From Alphaproteobacteria bacterium (GTDB taxonomy: Bacteria > Pseudomonadota > Alphaproteobacteria > Micropepsales > Micropepsaceae), in contig JAICVV010000122.1 of assembly GCA_025935155.1 (NCBI GenBank), forward strand, positions 1 to 6,503: DNA of 6,503 bases. Direction: 5' to 3'. The first letter of the stretch is position 1; each line of letters opens with the position of its first letter. Shown piece by piece: positions 1-6,048 of the stretch. Under the pieces are notes generated by a model that was given only the letters and a program-made list of their open reading frames with translations, had not been told where the DNA came from and did not search any database. The translations under genes were made by a program, and so were the position numbers.

Positions 1-438
1 TTGCGCGATTGGTGGACGAAATCCGATGCCGAGCAGTTCAAGGCGCGCGCCACACGGCTCGGGGCGCAGTACTCGCAGTTCCAGCCCCTGCCCGGCGTGC
101 ATGTGAACGGCGATCTCACCATGGGCGAGAACATCGCCGATTTGGGTGGCCTCACGCTGGCGCTGGATGCCTATCATGCATCGCTGAACGGGAAGCGGGC
201 GCCAGTAATCGATGGCTTGACCGGCGATCAGCGGGTGTTCCTCGGCTGGGCGCAAGCCTGGCGAGGCAAGGTCACCGACGATTACGTGAAGAAGCAGGTG
301 GTCAGCGATCCGCACAGCCCGCGGCAGTTCCGGGTGAACGGCGTCGTTCGCAATATCGATGGCTGGTACGCCGCGTTCGATGTAAAGCCGGGGGAGAAGC
401 TGTATGTCGCGCCGGCCGAGCGCGTGCACATCTGGTGA
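1..438 (+). CDS. M13 family metallopeptidase, C-terminal fragment (cut by window start)
   Basis: This is the last 145 residues of a neprilysin/PepO-like zinc endopeptidase, a family usually of about 650-700 residues and in bacteria typically exported. The segment VNGDLTMGENIADLGGL (residues about 35-51) is the M13 signature: Glu43 in GENIAD is the third zinc ligand and Asp47 the Asp that orients a zinc histidine. About 100 residues follow this Glu, as in neprilysin. The HExxH motif should lie roughly 60 residues upstream of Glu43 and so just outside the window. The protein ends in VHIW, matching the family's habit of ending in Trp, with a TGA stop at 436-438. The TTG at position 1 is almost certainly an internal Leu codon and not a start. 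Nothing links it to the downstream genes; 51 bp separate it from the antitoxin gene. The family call is secure; the substrate is unknown. Confidence 0.93.
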   Translation: MRDWWTKSDAEQFKARATRLGAQYSQFQPLPGVHVNGDLTMGENIADLGGLTLALDAYHASLNGKRAPVIDGLTGDQRVFLGWAQAWRGKVTDDYVKKQVVSDPHSPRQFRVNGVVRNIDGWYAAFDVKPGEKLYVAPAERVHIW

Positions 439-455
439 GCCGAAGGCGGCGCGCC

Positions 456-484
456 TTGACAGAGTAGCTACCGGTAGCTACTCT
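456..484 (+). promoter_or_regulatory. Candidate sigma-70 promoter of the toxin-antitoxin operon
   Basis: A perfect -35 hexamer TTGACA (456-461) is followed after 17 bp by TACTCT (479-484), a weak -10 (T, A and final T match). A start point about 6-7 bp after the -10 would be at 490-491, on the ATG of the antitoxin gene. No Shine-Dalgarno stands before that ATG because the sequence there is the palindrome arm, so the transcript is probably leaderless. The -35 is convincing; the -10 is inferred from spacing. Confidence 0.6.
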
Positions 485-487
485 GTC
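458..487. promoter_or_regulatory. Perfect 30-bp palindrome, probable autoregulatory operator of the toxin-antitoxin operon
   Basis: The arms GACAGAGTAGCTACC (458-472) and GGTAGCTACTCTGTC (473-487) are exact reverse complements with no spacer. Inside are two copies of the self-complementary octamer GTAGCTAC (464-471 and 474-481), offset by 10 bp, about one helical turn. The site spans from inside the -35 hexamer to two bases before the antitoxin ATG. Phd/YefM-type antitoxins are known to repress their own operons by binding such palindromes, with the toxin as co-repressor. I infer two antitoxin dimers sitting side by side on one DNA face and blocking RNA polymerase. In RNA the site could also fold, but no U-tract follows, so it is not a terminator. 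Confidence 0.85.
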
Positions 488-489
488 GC

Positions 490-774
490 ATGGATACCGT
501 TTCCATCAAACAGGCCAAAAACGAGTTCACACAGCTCGCGCGCAAGGCGGAAGCCGGCGAAACGATCACCGTCACCCGCAACGGGCGGCCGGTGTGCGAT
601 ATCGTGCCCCACAAGAAAAAGGGCGGCATCAACTGGGAAGCCGGCGAGAAATTCCTGCGCGAGCGGGGTATTCGCGATCCTTTCCCCTATGTGGCGCCGG
701 ACTTCGATGACCCGTTGCCCGAAGATTTCCTGCTCAAGCCGTTGCCGAAGGTAAAGCGCAAGCTGCCCAAATGA
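490..774 (+). CDS. Type II antitoxin, Phd/YefM family
   Basis: This 94-residue protein is the labile DNA-binding antitoxin of a VapBC-type pair. Residues 1-45 have the Phd/YefM pattern: a start like MDTVSIKQAKNEFTQLARKAEAG, then GETITVTRNGRPVCDIVP, the beta-strand and turn typical of the N-terminal dimerisation and DNA-binding fold. The C-terminal half (about 46-94) is charged and proline-rich (DPFPYVAPDFDDPLPEDF, then a Lys-rich tail) and by analogy would be the disordered part that wraps and inhibits the PIN toxin. The ATG at 490 is chosen because the family motif begins right there; no ribosome-binding site precedes it, which fits a leaderless message. The gene ends inside the start of the toxin gene (ATGA overlap), so the two are translationally coupled. 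Regulation is probably by binding the palindrome at 458-487. Confidence 0.9.
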   Translation: MDTVSIKQAKNEFTQLARKAEAGETITVTRNGRPVCDIVPHKKKGGINWEAGEKFLRERGIRDPFPYVAPDFDDPLPEDFLLKPLPKVKRKLPK

Positions 775-1160
775 GGCTGCTGCTCGACACCAACATTCTC
801 ATCCCCATCGCCCGGCGGAAGACGGATGCCCTTAGACCACATATCCGCTCTGCCGTGCGCCATGCGGGAAATGCATTGTTCGCCAGCGTCGTGAGCCTCT
901 GGGAAATCGCGATCAAATTCCGCATCGATAAGCTGGACGTGAAGATCGAGGCGGCCGACCTGCCGGACCTGCTTGCGCAATTCGGCTTGTCGCTCATTGC
1001 GATCGAGGCGGCCCATGTACTTGCCGATTTGGAGGTGGGCGTGGACACGCGCGATCCCTTCGACCGGCTGCTGCTGGCGCAATGCCAGGTGGAGAACCTG
1101 AGACTGGTGACGATCGACCCAAAGTTGCTGGCACATCCGCTCGCCTGGCGCGCGATCTAA
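771..1160 (+). CDS. VapC-type PIN-domain toxin ribonuclease
   Basis: This is a 129-residue PIN-domain protein, a normal VapC length. It is predicted to be a Mg2+-dependent endoribonuclease that acts on RNA (tRNA or rRNA in studied VapCs) when freed from its antitoxin. The acidic residues of the active site are all visible: Asp6 in LLLDTNILI, Glu45 in SLWEIAIK, Asp95 and Asp98 in the family motif DTRDPFDRLLLAQ, and Asp116 in LVTIDPKLL. The toxin therefore looks intact and active. The start ATG at 771 overlaps the antitoxin stop by four bases (ATGA), the usual arrangement ensuring antitoxin is made first. The Phd antitoxin and the SLWEIAIK/DPFDR pattern match the VapC subgroup often paired with Phd-like antitoxins. 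The RNA target cannot be told from the sequence. Confidence 0.92.
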   Translation: MRLLLDTNILIPIARRKTDALRPHIRSAVRHAGNALFASVVSLWEIAIKFRIDKLDVKIEAADLPDLLAQFGLSLIAIEAAHVLADLEVGVDTRDPFDRLLLAQCQVENLRLVTIDPKLLAHPLAWRAI

Positions 1161-1409
1161 GCGAGGCAGCGTTCTGCTCGGAGCTTCCTTTTAGCTGAAT
1201 CTAAGGAAACGTGATGCAGCGCTTGGGGTTCCTGGTCTCGCGTTCAACCAGTTATCGCTCGCGGTCACTGCCGCTTGGCCAGCTTCCTGTAAGCTTCGTG
1301 CATGAGCGGGTGGCATTTTTCGCGGACTGAGCGGCGCGGAAGAGCCACAATCGATGGGAATTCATCAGGCGGGCTGCGCCCATTCGACGTAATCCGCGTT
1401 TTCGCTCGC
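1161..1409. other. Intergenic leader between the toxin gene and the xox cluster
   Basis: This stretch of 249 bp should hold the promoter and control sites of the alcohol-oxidation operon. I find no pair of hexamers close to TTGACA/TATAAT at a normal spacing. The only structure seen is a weak imperfect hairpin (TTCCTT at 1185-1190 against AAGGAA at 1203-1208) without a U-tract, a poor terminator candidate. A frame open from the ATG at 1302 continues into the cytochrome gene, but its first 36 codons look neither like a signal peptide nor like any domain. Confidence 0.5.
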
Positions 1410-1796
1410 ATGTGGGGAGCTTCCAACCGGCTGCTATTCTGCGCGTCGCTGTTTACGTGCGCGGCAGCCTCCGTGGGGTGCAGCAAATCGCCAGGCACCG
1501 CCGACCCAAGACAAGTTGGCGACCCATCGCGCGGCGCGGGGCTGATTTCCTGGTACGGCTGCGGCGCCTGCCATACCGTCCCGGGCATTTCCGGCGCAAA
1601 TTCCCTCGTCGGTCCACCGCTGACGCATTTTGCACAGCGAGGCTATGTGGCCGGCATGTTGCGCAACACGCCCGACAATCTGGTGCGGTGGATTCGCGAT
1701 CCCCAGAAGATCGTGCCGGGCAACGCCATGCCGGCGCTGGGAATTGATAACCGCGATGCGCGCGACATCGCGGCCTATCTCTACACAATCGACTAG
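1410..1796 (+). CDS. c-type cytochrome, probable lipoprotein, first gene of the xox cluster
   Basis: This is a 128-residue monohaem class I cytochrome c. A signal sequence (residues 1-24: MWGASNR, a hydrophobic stretch, then AASVGC) ends in a plausible though imperfect lipobox at Cys24, which suggests a lipid-anchored periplasmic protein. The haem-binding motif is CGACH (Cys51, Cys54, His55) and the likely distal ligand is Met107 in GNAMPALG. The stretch from ISWYGCGACHTVPGI to the end, with LVGPPLTHF, NLVRWIRDPQ and DIAAYLYT, resembles the cytochrome c domain carried by some haem-copper oxidase subunits II and their small relatives, more than XoxG. I chose ATG 1410 because it directly precedes the signal sequence; an in-frame ATG at 1302 would add 36 residues that bury it. 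Only 4 bp separate it from the xoxF start, so the two are probably co-transcribed. Its role is inferred: electron transfer from alcohol oxidation towards an oxidase. Confidence 0.85.
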   Translation: MWGASNRLLFCASLFTCAAASVGCSKSPGTADPRQVGDPSRGAGLISWYGCGACHTVPGISGANSLVGPPLTHFAQRGYVAGMLRNTPDNLVRWIRDPQKIVPGNAMPALGIDNRDARDIAAYLYTID

Positions 1797-1800
1797 CGGG

Positions 1801-3648
1801 ATGAGCACGCACATGAATCGCACGCCTTGGGCCAAGACTCTGATACTCGCCGGAGCCGCGCTCGCGCTCTTGAGCATGCGAGTTGCCGCCGACGATCTCG
1901 ATGCCATGTCGCGCGATGACAAGCAGTGGATCATGCCGGCGAAAAATTATGCCGCCACCCGCTTCAGCGGCCTCAACCAGATCAACGCAGCCAATGCGGG
2001 CCAACTGCGGGTCGCATGGAGTTTCTCGCTTGGATCCATTCACGGACAGGAAGCGGCACCGCTGATTGTCAACAACATTATGTATGTGGTCGGCGCCTAT
2101 CCCAATGAGCTGTTCGCACTGGATGCGACCTCCGGCGATATGAAATGGAAATACACACCGAACACCGATCCCTCCTCACAGGGCGAAGCGTGTTGCGATG
2201 TGGTGAACCGTGGCGCGGCCTACGACAGCGGCAAAATATTCTACAATACGCTCGACAATCACACCGTTGCAGTGGACGCGAAAACCGGCAAGGAAGTCTG
2301 GGCCGTCAAGCTCGGCGAAATCAGCCGCGGCGAGACCATGACCATGGCGCCGCTGGTAGCAAAGGGCAAAGTTCTGGTCGGCAATAGCGGCGGCGAAATG
2401 GGCGTGCGCGGCTGGCTGACCGCGCTGGATGAAAACACCGGCAAAATCGCCTGGCGCGCCTATTCAACCGGTCCTGACAAGGATGTTCTGATCGGCCCCA
2501 AATTTCATCCCTTCTACAAATGGGAGCAGGGGAAAGACCTCGGCGTGAAAACCTGGCCGCCGGGCAAATGGAAGATCGGCGGCGGCACGGTGTGGGGCTG
2601 GATCGCCTTCGATCCCAAGCTCAATCTTATTTATTACGGCACCGGCAACCCCGGCCCGTGGAATTCCAACCAGCGCCCCGGCGACAATATGTGGACCGCG
2701 ACGCTGTTCGCGCGCGATGCCGATACCGGACAGGCGGTATGGGCGGATCAGCTCGGCCCGCACGATCTTTGGGATTATGACGAAATCAACGAGAGCATTC
2801 TCACCGACATGAACATTGGCGGAAAGCCACGGCATGTCCTGATCCATCCTGACCGCAACGGATTCATGTACGTTGTCGACCGCACCAACGGGCAGATTTT
2901 CTCCGCCGACAAATTCGACAGCGTGACGTCTGCCAGCGGCGTCAATCTCAAAACCGGGCGCTATCAGCCCAACAATTCGCTGACGCCAACTCTCGGCAAA
3001 ACTGTGCAGAACATCTGTCCCGCCGCACCGGGTGCCAAGGATTGGCAGCCGACCGCGTACTCACCCGTCACGCATCTGCTCTACATCCCGCACCAGCATC
3101 TCTGCATGGACTTCAAGACCAGCGAAGTGGGCTACATCGCCGGGACGCCTTACGTCGGCGCGACGGTTGACATGTACGGCGGTCCCGGCGGCTATCGGGG
3201 TGAATTCGCAGCATGGGATCCCGTCAAGCGCAAAAAGGTTTGGGCCCGCAAGGAGAACCTGCCGGTCTGGAGCGGCACGATGGTCACCGCCGGTAACGTT
3301 GCGTTCTACGGGACCATGGATCGCTGGTTCAATGTAGTGGACGCCCGCAATGGCAAGCTGCTTTATCACTTCCGCGCTCCATCCGGGTTCGTCGGTCAGC
3401 CGGTCACCTACATGGGCAGCGACGGTACCCAATACGTTGCGATCCTCTCTGGTATCGGCGGCTGGGCAGGCGCAATCGGCAATGCGGAAATCGATCCACG
3501 TGTGCGCGCCGGCGCGCTCGGCTTCAATGGCGCGACGCAAGACGTGCCGCAATATACCAGCGGCGGCAGCTCACTGCTGGTGTTCTCGTTGCCGCGAACG
3601 CCCCAGCCACAGAAATTCAATAACCAGCAGCCTGCGCGAGCTCATTGA
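1801..3648 (+). CDS. xoxF: Lanthanide-dependent PQQ alcohol (methanol) dehydrogenase, XoxF type
   Basis: This 615-residue periplasmic quinoprotein would oxidise methanol or another primary alcohol to the aldehyde, passing electrons to cytochrome c. A signal peptide (hydrophobic core ILAGAALALLSM, cleavage near VAA-DD) precedes an eight-bladed propeller starting at KQWIMPAKNYAATRFSGLNQIN. Key residues, numbered from Met1 at 1801: vicinal Cys131-Cys132 (disulfide next to PQQ), metal ligands Glu199 and Asn283, PQQ-stacking Trp265 (GGGTVWGW), catalytic Asp325 and, two residues on, Asp327 (WDYDEIN). The spacings Glu199-Asn283 (84) and Asn283-Asp325 (42) equal those of classical MxaF. Asp327 replaces the Ala of calcium enzymes and marks lanthanide use. 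Cys406 and Cys435 match the second disulfide. The C-terminus (GIGGWAGAIGNAEIDP, SGGSSLLVFSLP) is XoxF-like. ATG 1813 is an alternative start. No mxaI-like small subunit is present. The substrate and XoxF clade cannot be settled here; ethanol-type PedH/ExaF also carry the extra Asp. Confidence 0.92.
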   Translation: MSTHMNRTPWAKTLILAGAALALLSMRVAADDLDAMSRDDKQWIMPAKNYAATRFSGLNQINAANAGQLRVAWSFSLGSIHGQEAAPLIVNNIMYVVGAYPNELFALDATSGDMKWKYTPNTDPSSQGEACCDVVNRGAAYDSGKIFYNTLDNHTVAVDAKTGKEVWAVKLGEISRGETMTMAPLVAKGKVLVGNSGGEMGVRGWLTALDENTGKIAWRAYSTGPDKDVLIGPKFHPFYKWEQGKDLGVKTWPPGKWKIGGGTVWGWIAFDPKLNLIYYGTGNPGPWNSNQRPGDNMWTATLFARDADTGQAVWADQLGPHDLWDYDEINESILTDMNIGGKPRHVLIHPDRNGFMYVVDRTNGQIFSADKFDSVTSASGVNLKTGRYQPNNSLTPTLGKTVQNICPAAPGAKDWQPTAYSPVTHLLYIPHQHLCMDFKTSEVGYIAGTPYVGATVDMYGGPGGYRGEFAAWDPVKRKKVWARKENLPVWSGTMVTAGNVAFYGTMDRWFNVVDARNGKLLYHFRAPSGFVGQPVTYMGSDGTQYVAILSGIGGWAGAIGNAEIDPRVRAGALGFNGATQDVPQYTSGGSSLLVFSLPRTPQPQKFNNQQPARAH

Positions 3649-4481
3649 TGTCCAGGACTGTTGATTTGCTTGTGAGCATTCTGCGGATGCTCGCGATTGC
3701 GGCCGGTGTCGTCTGCGTAGCAGGGACGGCACGCGCCGATGGCGCATTTCGGGTCTGCGCCAATCCCAACAATCTGCCCTTCTCGAATGCTGAAGGCGAG
3801 GGTTTTGAGAACAGGCTCGCCGAGCTGGTCGCGCGCGATTTGCACGAAACGGTCGCCTACCTCTGGACCAATGAGCACGAGCATTTCGTGCGCAAGACAT
3901 TGAATGCCGGCAAGTGCGACGTGCTGATGGGCGTTCCGGCCGGCTTCGATGAGGTCGAGACCACCGTCCCCTATTTCACCTCGGGCTACGTCTTCGTCTA
4001 TCGCGAGGACCGCGGAATTCATCTGTCGTCCATGCGCGATCCGCGGCTGCGCACCTTGAAGATCGGCGTTCACCTGATTGGCGACGACAACACGCCGCCA
4101 ATGGAGGCGCTCGCGCGCCAGGGCATCACGCAGAATATCGCCGGGTACATGATCTATCGTGACACCCAGGTAAAGGGTCACTCACGGTTGATCGACGATG
4201 TGGCGAACGGAAAGCTCGATGTGGCGGCGGTGTGGGGGCCGCTGGGCGGCTATTATGCCAAGAAAGCAGCCGCTCCGCTGAAGGTCTCCTTTGTCAACGA
4301 CACCGCAAGCTTCGCGCCCGCCGTATTCCAGTATTCGATTGCCCTTGGTGTGCGCAAAGGCGACGCCACCCTGAAGGCGCAACTCAATCGAATCCTCGTG
4401 CAGGAAAGGCCGGCGATCCGGAACCTTCTGCGCCGCTACGGCGTCCCCTTGATGGACTCTCCGGCTCGGACGGCCGGCTGA
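3648..4481 (+). CDS. xoxJ: XoxJ/MxaJ-type periplasmic binding protein associated with quinoprotein dehydrogenase
   Basis: This 277-residue protein has the fold signature of family 3 solute-binding proteins and belongs to the quinoprotein-dehydrogenase-associated group. A signal peptide with cleavage after ARA30 leads to FRVCANPNNLPFSNAEGEGFENRLAELVARDL, the family's hallmark N-lobe. KCDVLMGVPAGFDEVETTVPYFTSGYVFVYR follows at about residues 89-119, then the second lobe with LRTLKIGVHLIGDD and GKLDVAAVWGPLGGYYA. Cys37 and Cys90 could form a disulfide. In known xox clusters XoxJ binds or helps activate XoxF in the periplasm; it is not part of a transporter, and no permease or ATPase gene is nearby. 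The xoxF stop and this start overlap as TGATG (3646-3650), indicating translational coupling and near-equal output. A TTG at 3645 is an in-frame alternative, but ATG 3648 is the better start. Confidence 0.9.
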   Translation: MSRTVDLLVSILRMLAIAAGVVCVAGTARADGAFRVCANPNNLPFSNAEGEGFENRLAELVARDLHETVAYLWTNEHEHFVRKTLNAGKCDVLMGVPAGFDEVETTVPYFTSGYVFVYREDRGIHLSSMRDPRLRTLKIGVHLIGDDNTPPMEALARQGITQNIAGYMIYRDTQVKGHSRLIDDVANGKLDVAAVWGPLGGYYAKKAAAPLKVSFVNDTASFAPAVFQYSIALGVRKGDATLKAQLNRILVQERPAIRNLLRRYGVPLMDSPARTAG

Positions 4482-4495
4482 CGATGGAGAGCAAG

Positions 4496-5185
4496 ATGCC
4501 TAACCGTTCGGCCTTTCTCGCGTTCGCCGGCGCCGCAGCCATAGTGGCGACGGCCGTGATCGCGGGCGCGCAGTCGCAACTGAACCAGCCGCAGACGACC
4601 TTGAAATCCCCGGCGCCTCCCGCCAACGGCCTCATGAAACCGGAGCAGAAGCCGAAACCCGTGCCGCCGCCGCCCCGGCTCTACAGCGGCAGCATCCCAG
4701 CCGCGGCCCTTTTGCGGGTACCGGTGACCGGGGTGGTACCGGGGGACGTGAACACGGCCCCAAACATCAAGAATCCCCTCGCAAACGATCCGAATGCCGT
4801 GCAGCGCGGCATGAAGGATTTCGCGGCATTCAACTGCTCCGGCTGCCATGCCGCCAATGGCGCCGGCGGGATGGGGCCGTCATTAAGCGACGATTCATGG
4901 ATTTACCGGTCGAGTCCCGCGAACATCTATCTCACCATCGTGCAAGGGCGGGCGAAGGGTATGCCGGCCTTCGGGGCCATGCTGCCGGACAAGGTGGTCT
5001 GGGAACTCGTATCGTATATCCAAAGCATCAGCCAGAAGCCCAGCGGCACGTTCGGCAAGACAACCTCCCGCGATCCCCTTTCGCCGGCGATCGAGCAGGT
5101 GCCGCCGGAGAAAATGCAGACCGCCCAGCCGTGGAATTTCACGGAACCTTTTTCCAAAGGGCAGCGGCCGGGCACATCCCCTTAA
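4496..5185 (+). CDS. xoxG: c-type cytochrome, XoxG-like electron acceptor of XoxF
   Basis: This is a 229-residue monohaem cytochrome c. A signal peptide (residues 1-25, ending AGA) is followed by a Pro/Lys/Gln-rich segment (about 31-61, with PVPPPP), then the cytochrome domain from about residue 95. The haem motif is CSGCH (Cys114, Cys117, His118) and the distal ligand is probably Met156 in KGMPAFG; VWELVSYIQSI is the C-terminal helix that packs on the haem. A further 50 residues rich in Pro and Ser end the protein. Position after xoxF and xoxJ and the haem-domain pattern suggest it takes electrons from reduced XoxF. I chose ATG 4496 because GGAG (4486-4489) lies 6 bp before it; ATG 4484, 2 bp after the xoxJ stop, is an in-frame alternative adding 4 residues. 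The symbol rests on context; the sequence outside the haem domain is unusual for XoxG. Confidence 0.82.
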   Translation: MPNRSAFLAFAGAAAIVATAVIAGAQSQLNQPQTTLKSPAPPANGLMKPEQKPKPVPPPPRLYSGSIPAAALLRVPVTGVVPGDVNTAPNIKNPLANDPNAVQRGMKDFAAFNCSGCHAANGAGGMGPSLSDDSWIYRSSPANIYLTIVQGRAKGMPAFGAMLPDKVVWELVSYIQSISQKPSGTFGKTTSRDPLSPAIEQVPPEKMQTAQPWNFTEPFSKGQRPGTSP

Positions 5186-5211
5186 CCTAGAAGATGAAAC
5201 TGGTTTATGAT
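5182..5211 (+). promoter_or_regulatory. Candidate promoter of the Crp/Fnr regulator gene
   Basis: TTAACC (5182-5187, four of six matches to TTGACA) and TATGAT (5206-5211, five of six to TATAAT) are 18 bp apart. A start near 5218 would give a leader of about 30 nt holding the GGAGG at 5236-5240. The promoter overlaps the end of the upstream cytochrome gene. It supports independent transcription of the regulator and a start codon at 5248 rather than 5194. This is pattern-based only. Confidence 0.4.
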
Positions 5212-5235
5212 CTGCGCGTTTGTGGATGGTCCAGC

Positions 5236-5240
5236 GGAGG
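5236..5240 (+). promoter_or_regulatory. Ribosome-binding site that decides the regulator's start codon
   Basis: GGAGG lies 7 bp before GTG 5248, an optimal Shine-Dalgarno and spacing. The upstream in-frame ATG 5194 has only a weak AGAAG before it. This favours the shorter, GTG-initiated protein. Confidence 0.7.
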
Positions 5241-5247
5241 GACTATC

Positions 5248-6033
5248 GTGGCTGCCAACTTGGATTCAGCTGTCGCGCGCAATTTGGGCCGGCTGATAGT
5301 CTTAAGCGATGCGGGCCAACGCTATCTGGCAAATCTCACCAAAGATGTCATTGAACTGAAGCCTCGCCGCAAGCTGATCGACGAGAGTCGTCCCTGCGAC
5401 CATATATTTATCGTCATCTCGGGCTGGCTCTCGGAATACCGGCAGCTGCGGGATGGCGGAAGGCAGATACTCAATTTCCGCTTGCCCGGCGAAGTGACCG
5501 GCGTCGATTGTCTTCTCTACAAAACGGCGCTCCACTCCGCGGCAGCGCTGACGCACTGCACAGTTGCCCAGATTTCCAGAGAAGCATTCGAAGACACGCA
5601 GAGGGATTTTCCCCGGCTTGCGTCAGCTTTTCTTCTCTCAGGATTGCGCGATGGCGCGATCCTGCAGGAATGGGCGGTGAATTTGGGGCGGCGGCCTGCT
5701 TTTCCCCGCATTGCCCATCTGTTGCTTGAGCTGGAGCGCCGGTTGCGCAACAGCGGACTTGGGCGGGAGGCTTCTGTTCCCTTCCCGCTGAAGCAGCAGG
5801 ACATCGCAGATTGCACCGGCTTGACCACACCATACGTCAATCGCGTGCTGCAGCAGATGCGCGGAATGGGTCTGATTTCGATTTCCGAGGATTCGCTGGA
5901 GATTCGCAATTCGGATGAGCTAGCAAACGCAGCGGGCTTCCGGCCGGATTATCTGCACGCATCGCCGCAGACAGAGTGGCAGACGCGCTTCCGTCCCGAA
6001 ACCAGTGCGCCCGCCGCCATTGCGGCCATGTAA
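5248..6033 (+). CDS. Crp/Fnr-family transcriptional regulator
   Basis: This 261-residue protein has an N-terminal cyclic-nucleotide-binding-type beta-roll (about residues 30-125, with HIFIVISGWLSEYRQLRDGGRQILNFRLPGEVTGVD) and, after the dimerisation helix, a C-terminal winged helix-turn-helix (about 165-225). The recognition region is LKQQDIADCTGLTTPYVNRVLQQMRGMGLI (181-210), the standard Crp/Fnr pattern. It lacks the N-terminal cysteine cluster of oxygen-sensing Fnr, and the beta-roll does not show the clear phosphate-binding motif of cAMP-binding Crp, so the signal is unknown. It belongs to the broad group of such regulators common in rhizobia. GTG 5248 is chosen for its strong GGAGG; ATG 5194 would add 18 residues that do not look like the family. 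It lies 62 bp after the cytochrome gene on the same strand. A role in controlling the xox genes is possible but rests only on position. Confidence 0.88.
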   Translation: MAANLDSAVARNLGRLIVLSDAGQRYLANLTKDVIELKPRRKLIDESRPCDHIFIVISGWLSEYRQLRDGGRQILNFRLPGEVTGVDCLLYKTALHSAAALTHCTVAQISREAFEDTQRDFPRLASAFLLSGLRDGAILQEWAVNLGRRPAFPRIAHLLLELERRLRNSGLGREASVPFPLKQQDIADCTGLTTPYVNRVLQQMRGMGLISISEDSLEIRNSDELANAAGFRPDYLHASPQTEWQTRFRPETSAPAAIAAM

Positions 6034-6048
6034 TACCGCATCCATTTT

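Noticed and set aside
456..1160. Toxin-antitoxin pair as a sign of a mobile island containing the xox genes
   Set aside because: No integrase, transposase, flanking repeats or attachment site is visible, and toxin-antitoxin operons are common on stable chromosomes.
1185..1208. Inverted repeat TTCCTT/AAGGAA after the toxin gene as a terminator
   Set aside because: The stem is short, AT-rich and bulged, and no U-tract follows; it could easily arise by chance.
1265..1588. Minus-strand frame of 107 codons overlapping the first cytochrome gene
   Set aside because: Most of it is antisense to the clear cytochrome gene, and no family is recognised. The last 19 or so codons (1265-1325) look mildly protein-like but have no start, ribosome-binding site or known domain.
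1630..1800. Upstream extension of the xoxF frame into the first cytochrome gene
   Set aside because: The signal peptide follows ATG 1801/1813, and the upstream codons are the cytochrome gene read out of frame.
1453..2043. Minus-strand frame of 196 codons across the cytochrome/xoxF junction
   Set aside because: It is antisense to two well-supported genes, with composition typical of a GC-rich shadow frame and no recognisable domain.
3061..3552. Minus-strand frame of 163 codons inside xoxF
   Set aside because: It lies wholly inside a conserved xoxF segment and has no domain or start signal of its own.
4232..4483. Upstream extension of the XoxG-like frame into xoxJ
   Set aside because: The signal peptide begins only at 4484/4496; the upstream codons are xoxJ in another frame.
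5147..5160. Small hairpin CCTTT/AAAGG near the end of the second cytochrome gene as a terminator
   Set aside because: A five-base AT-rich stem inside coding sequence with no U-tract after it is too weak to call.
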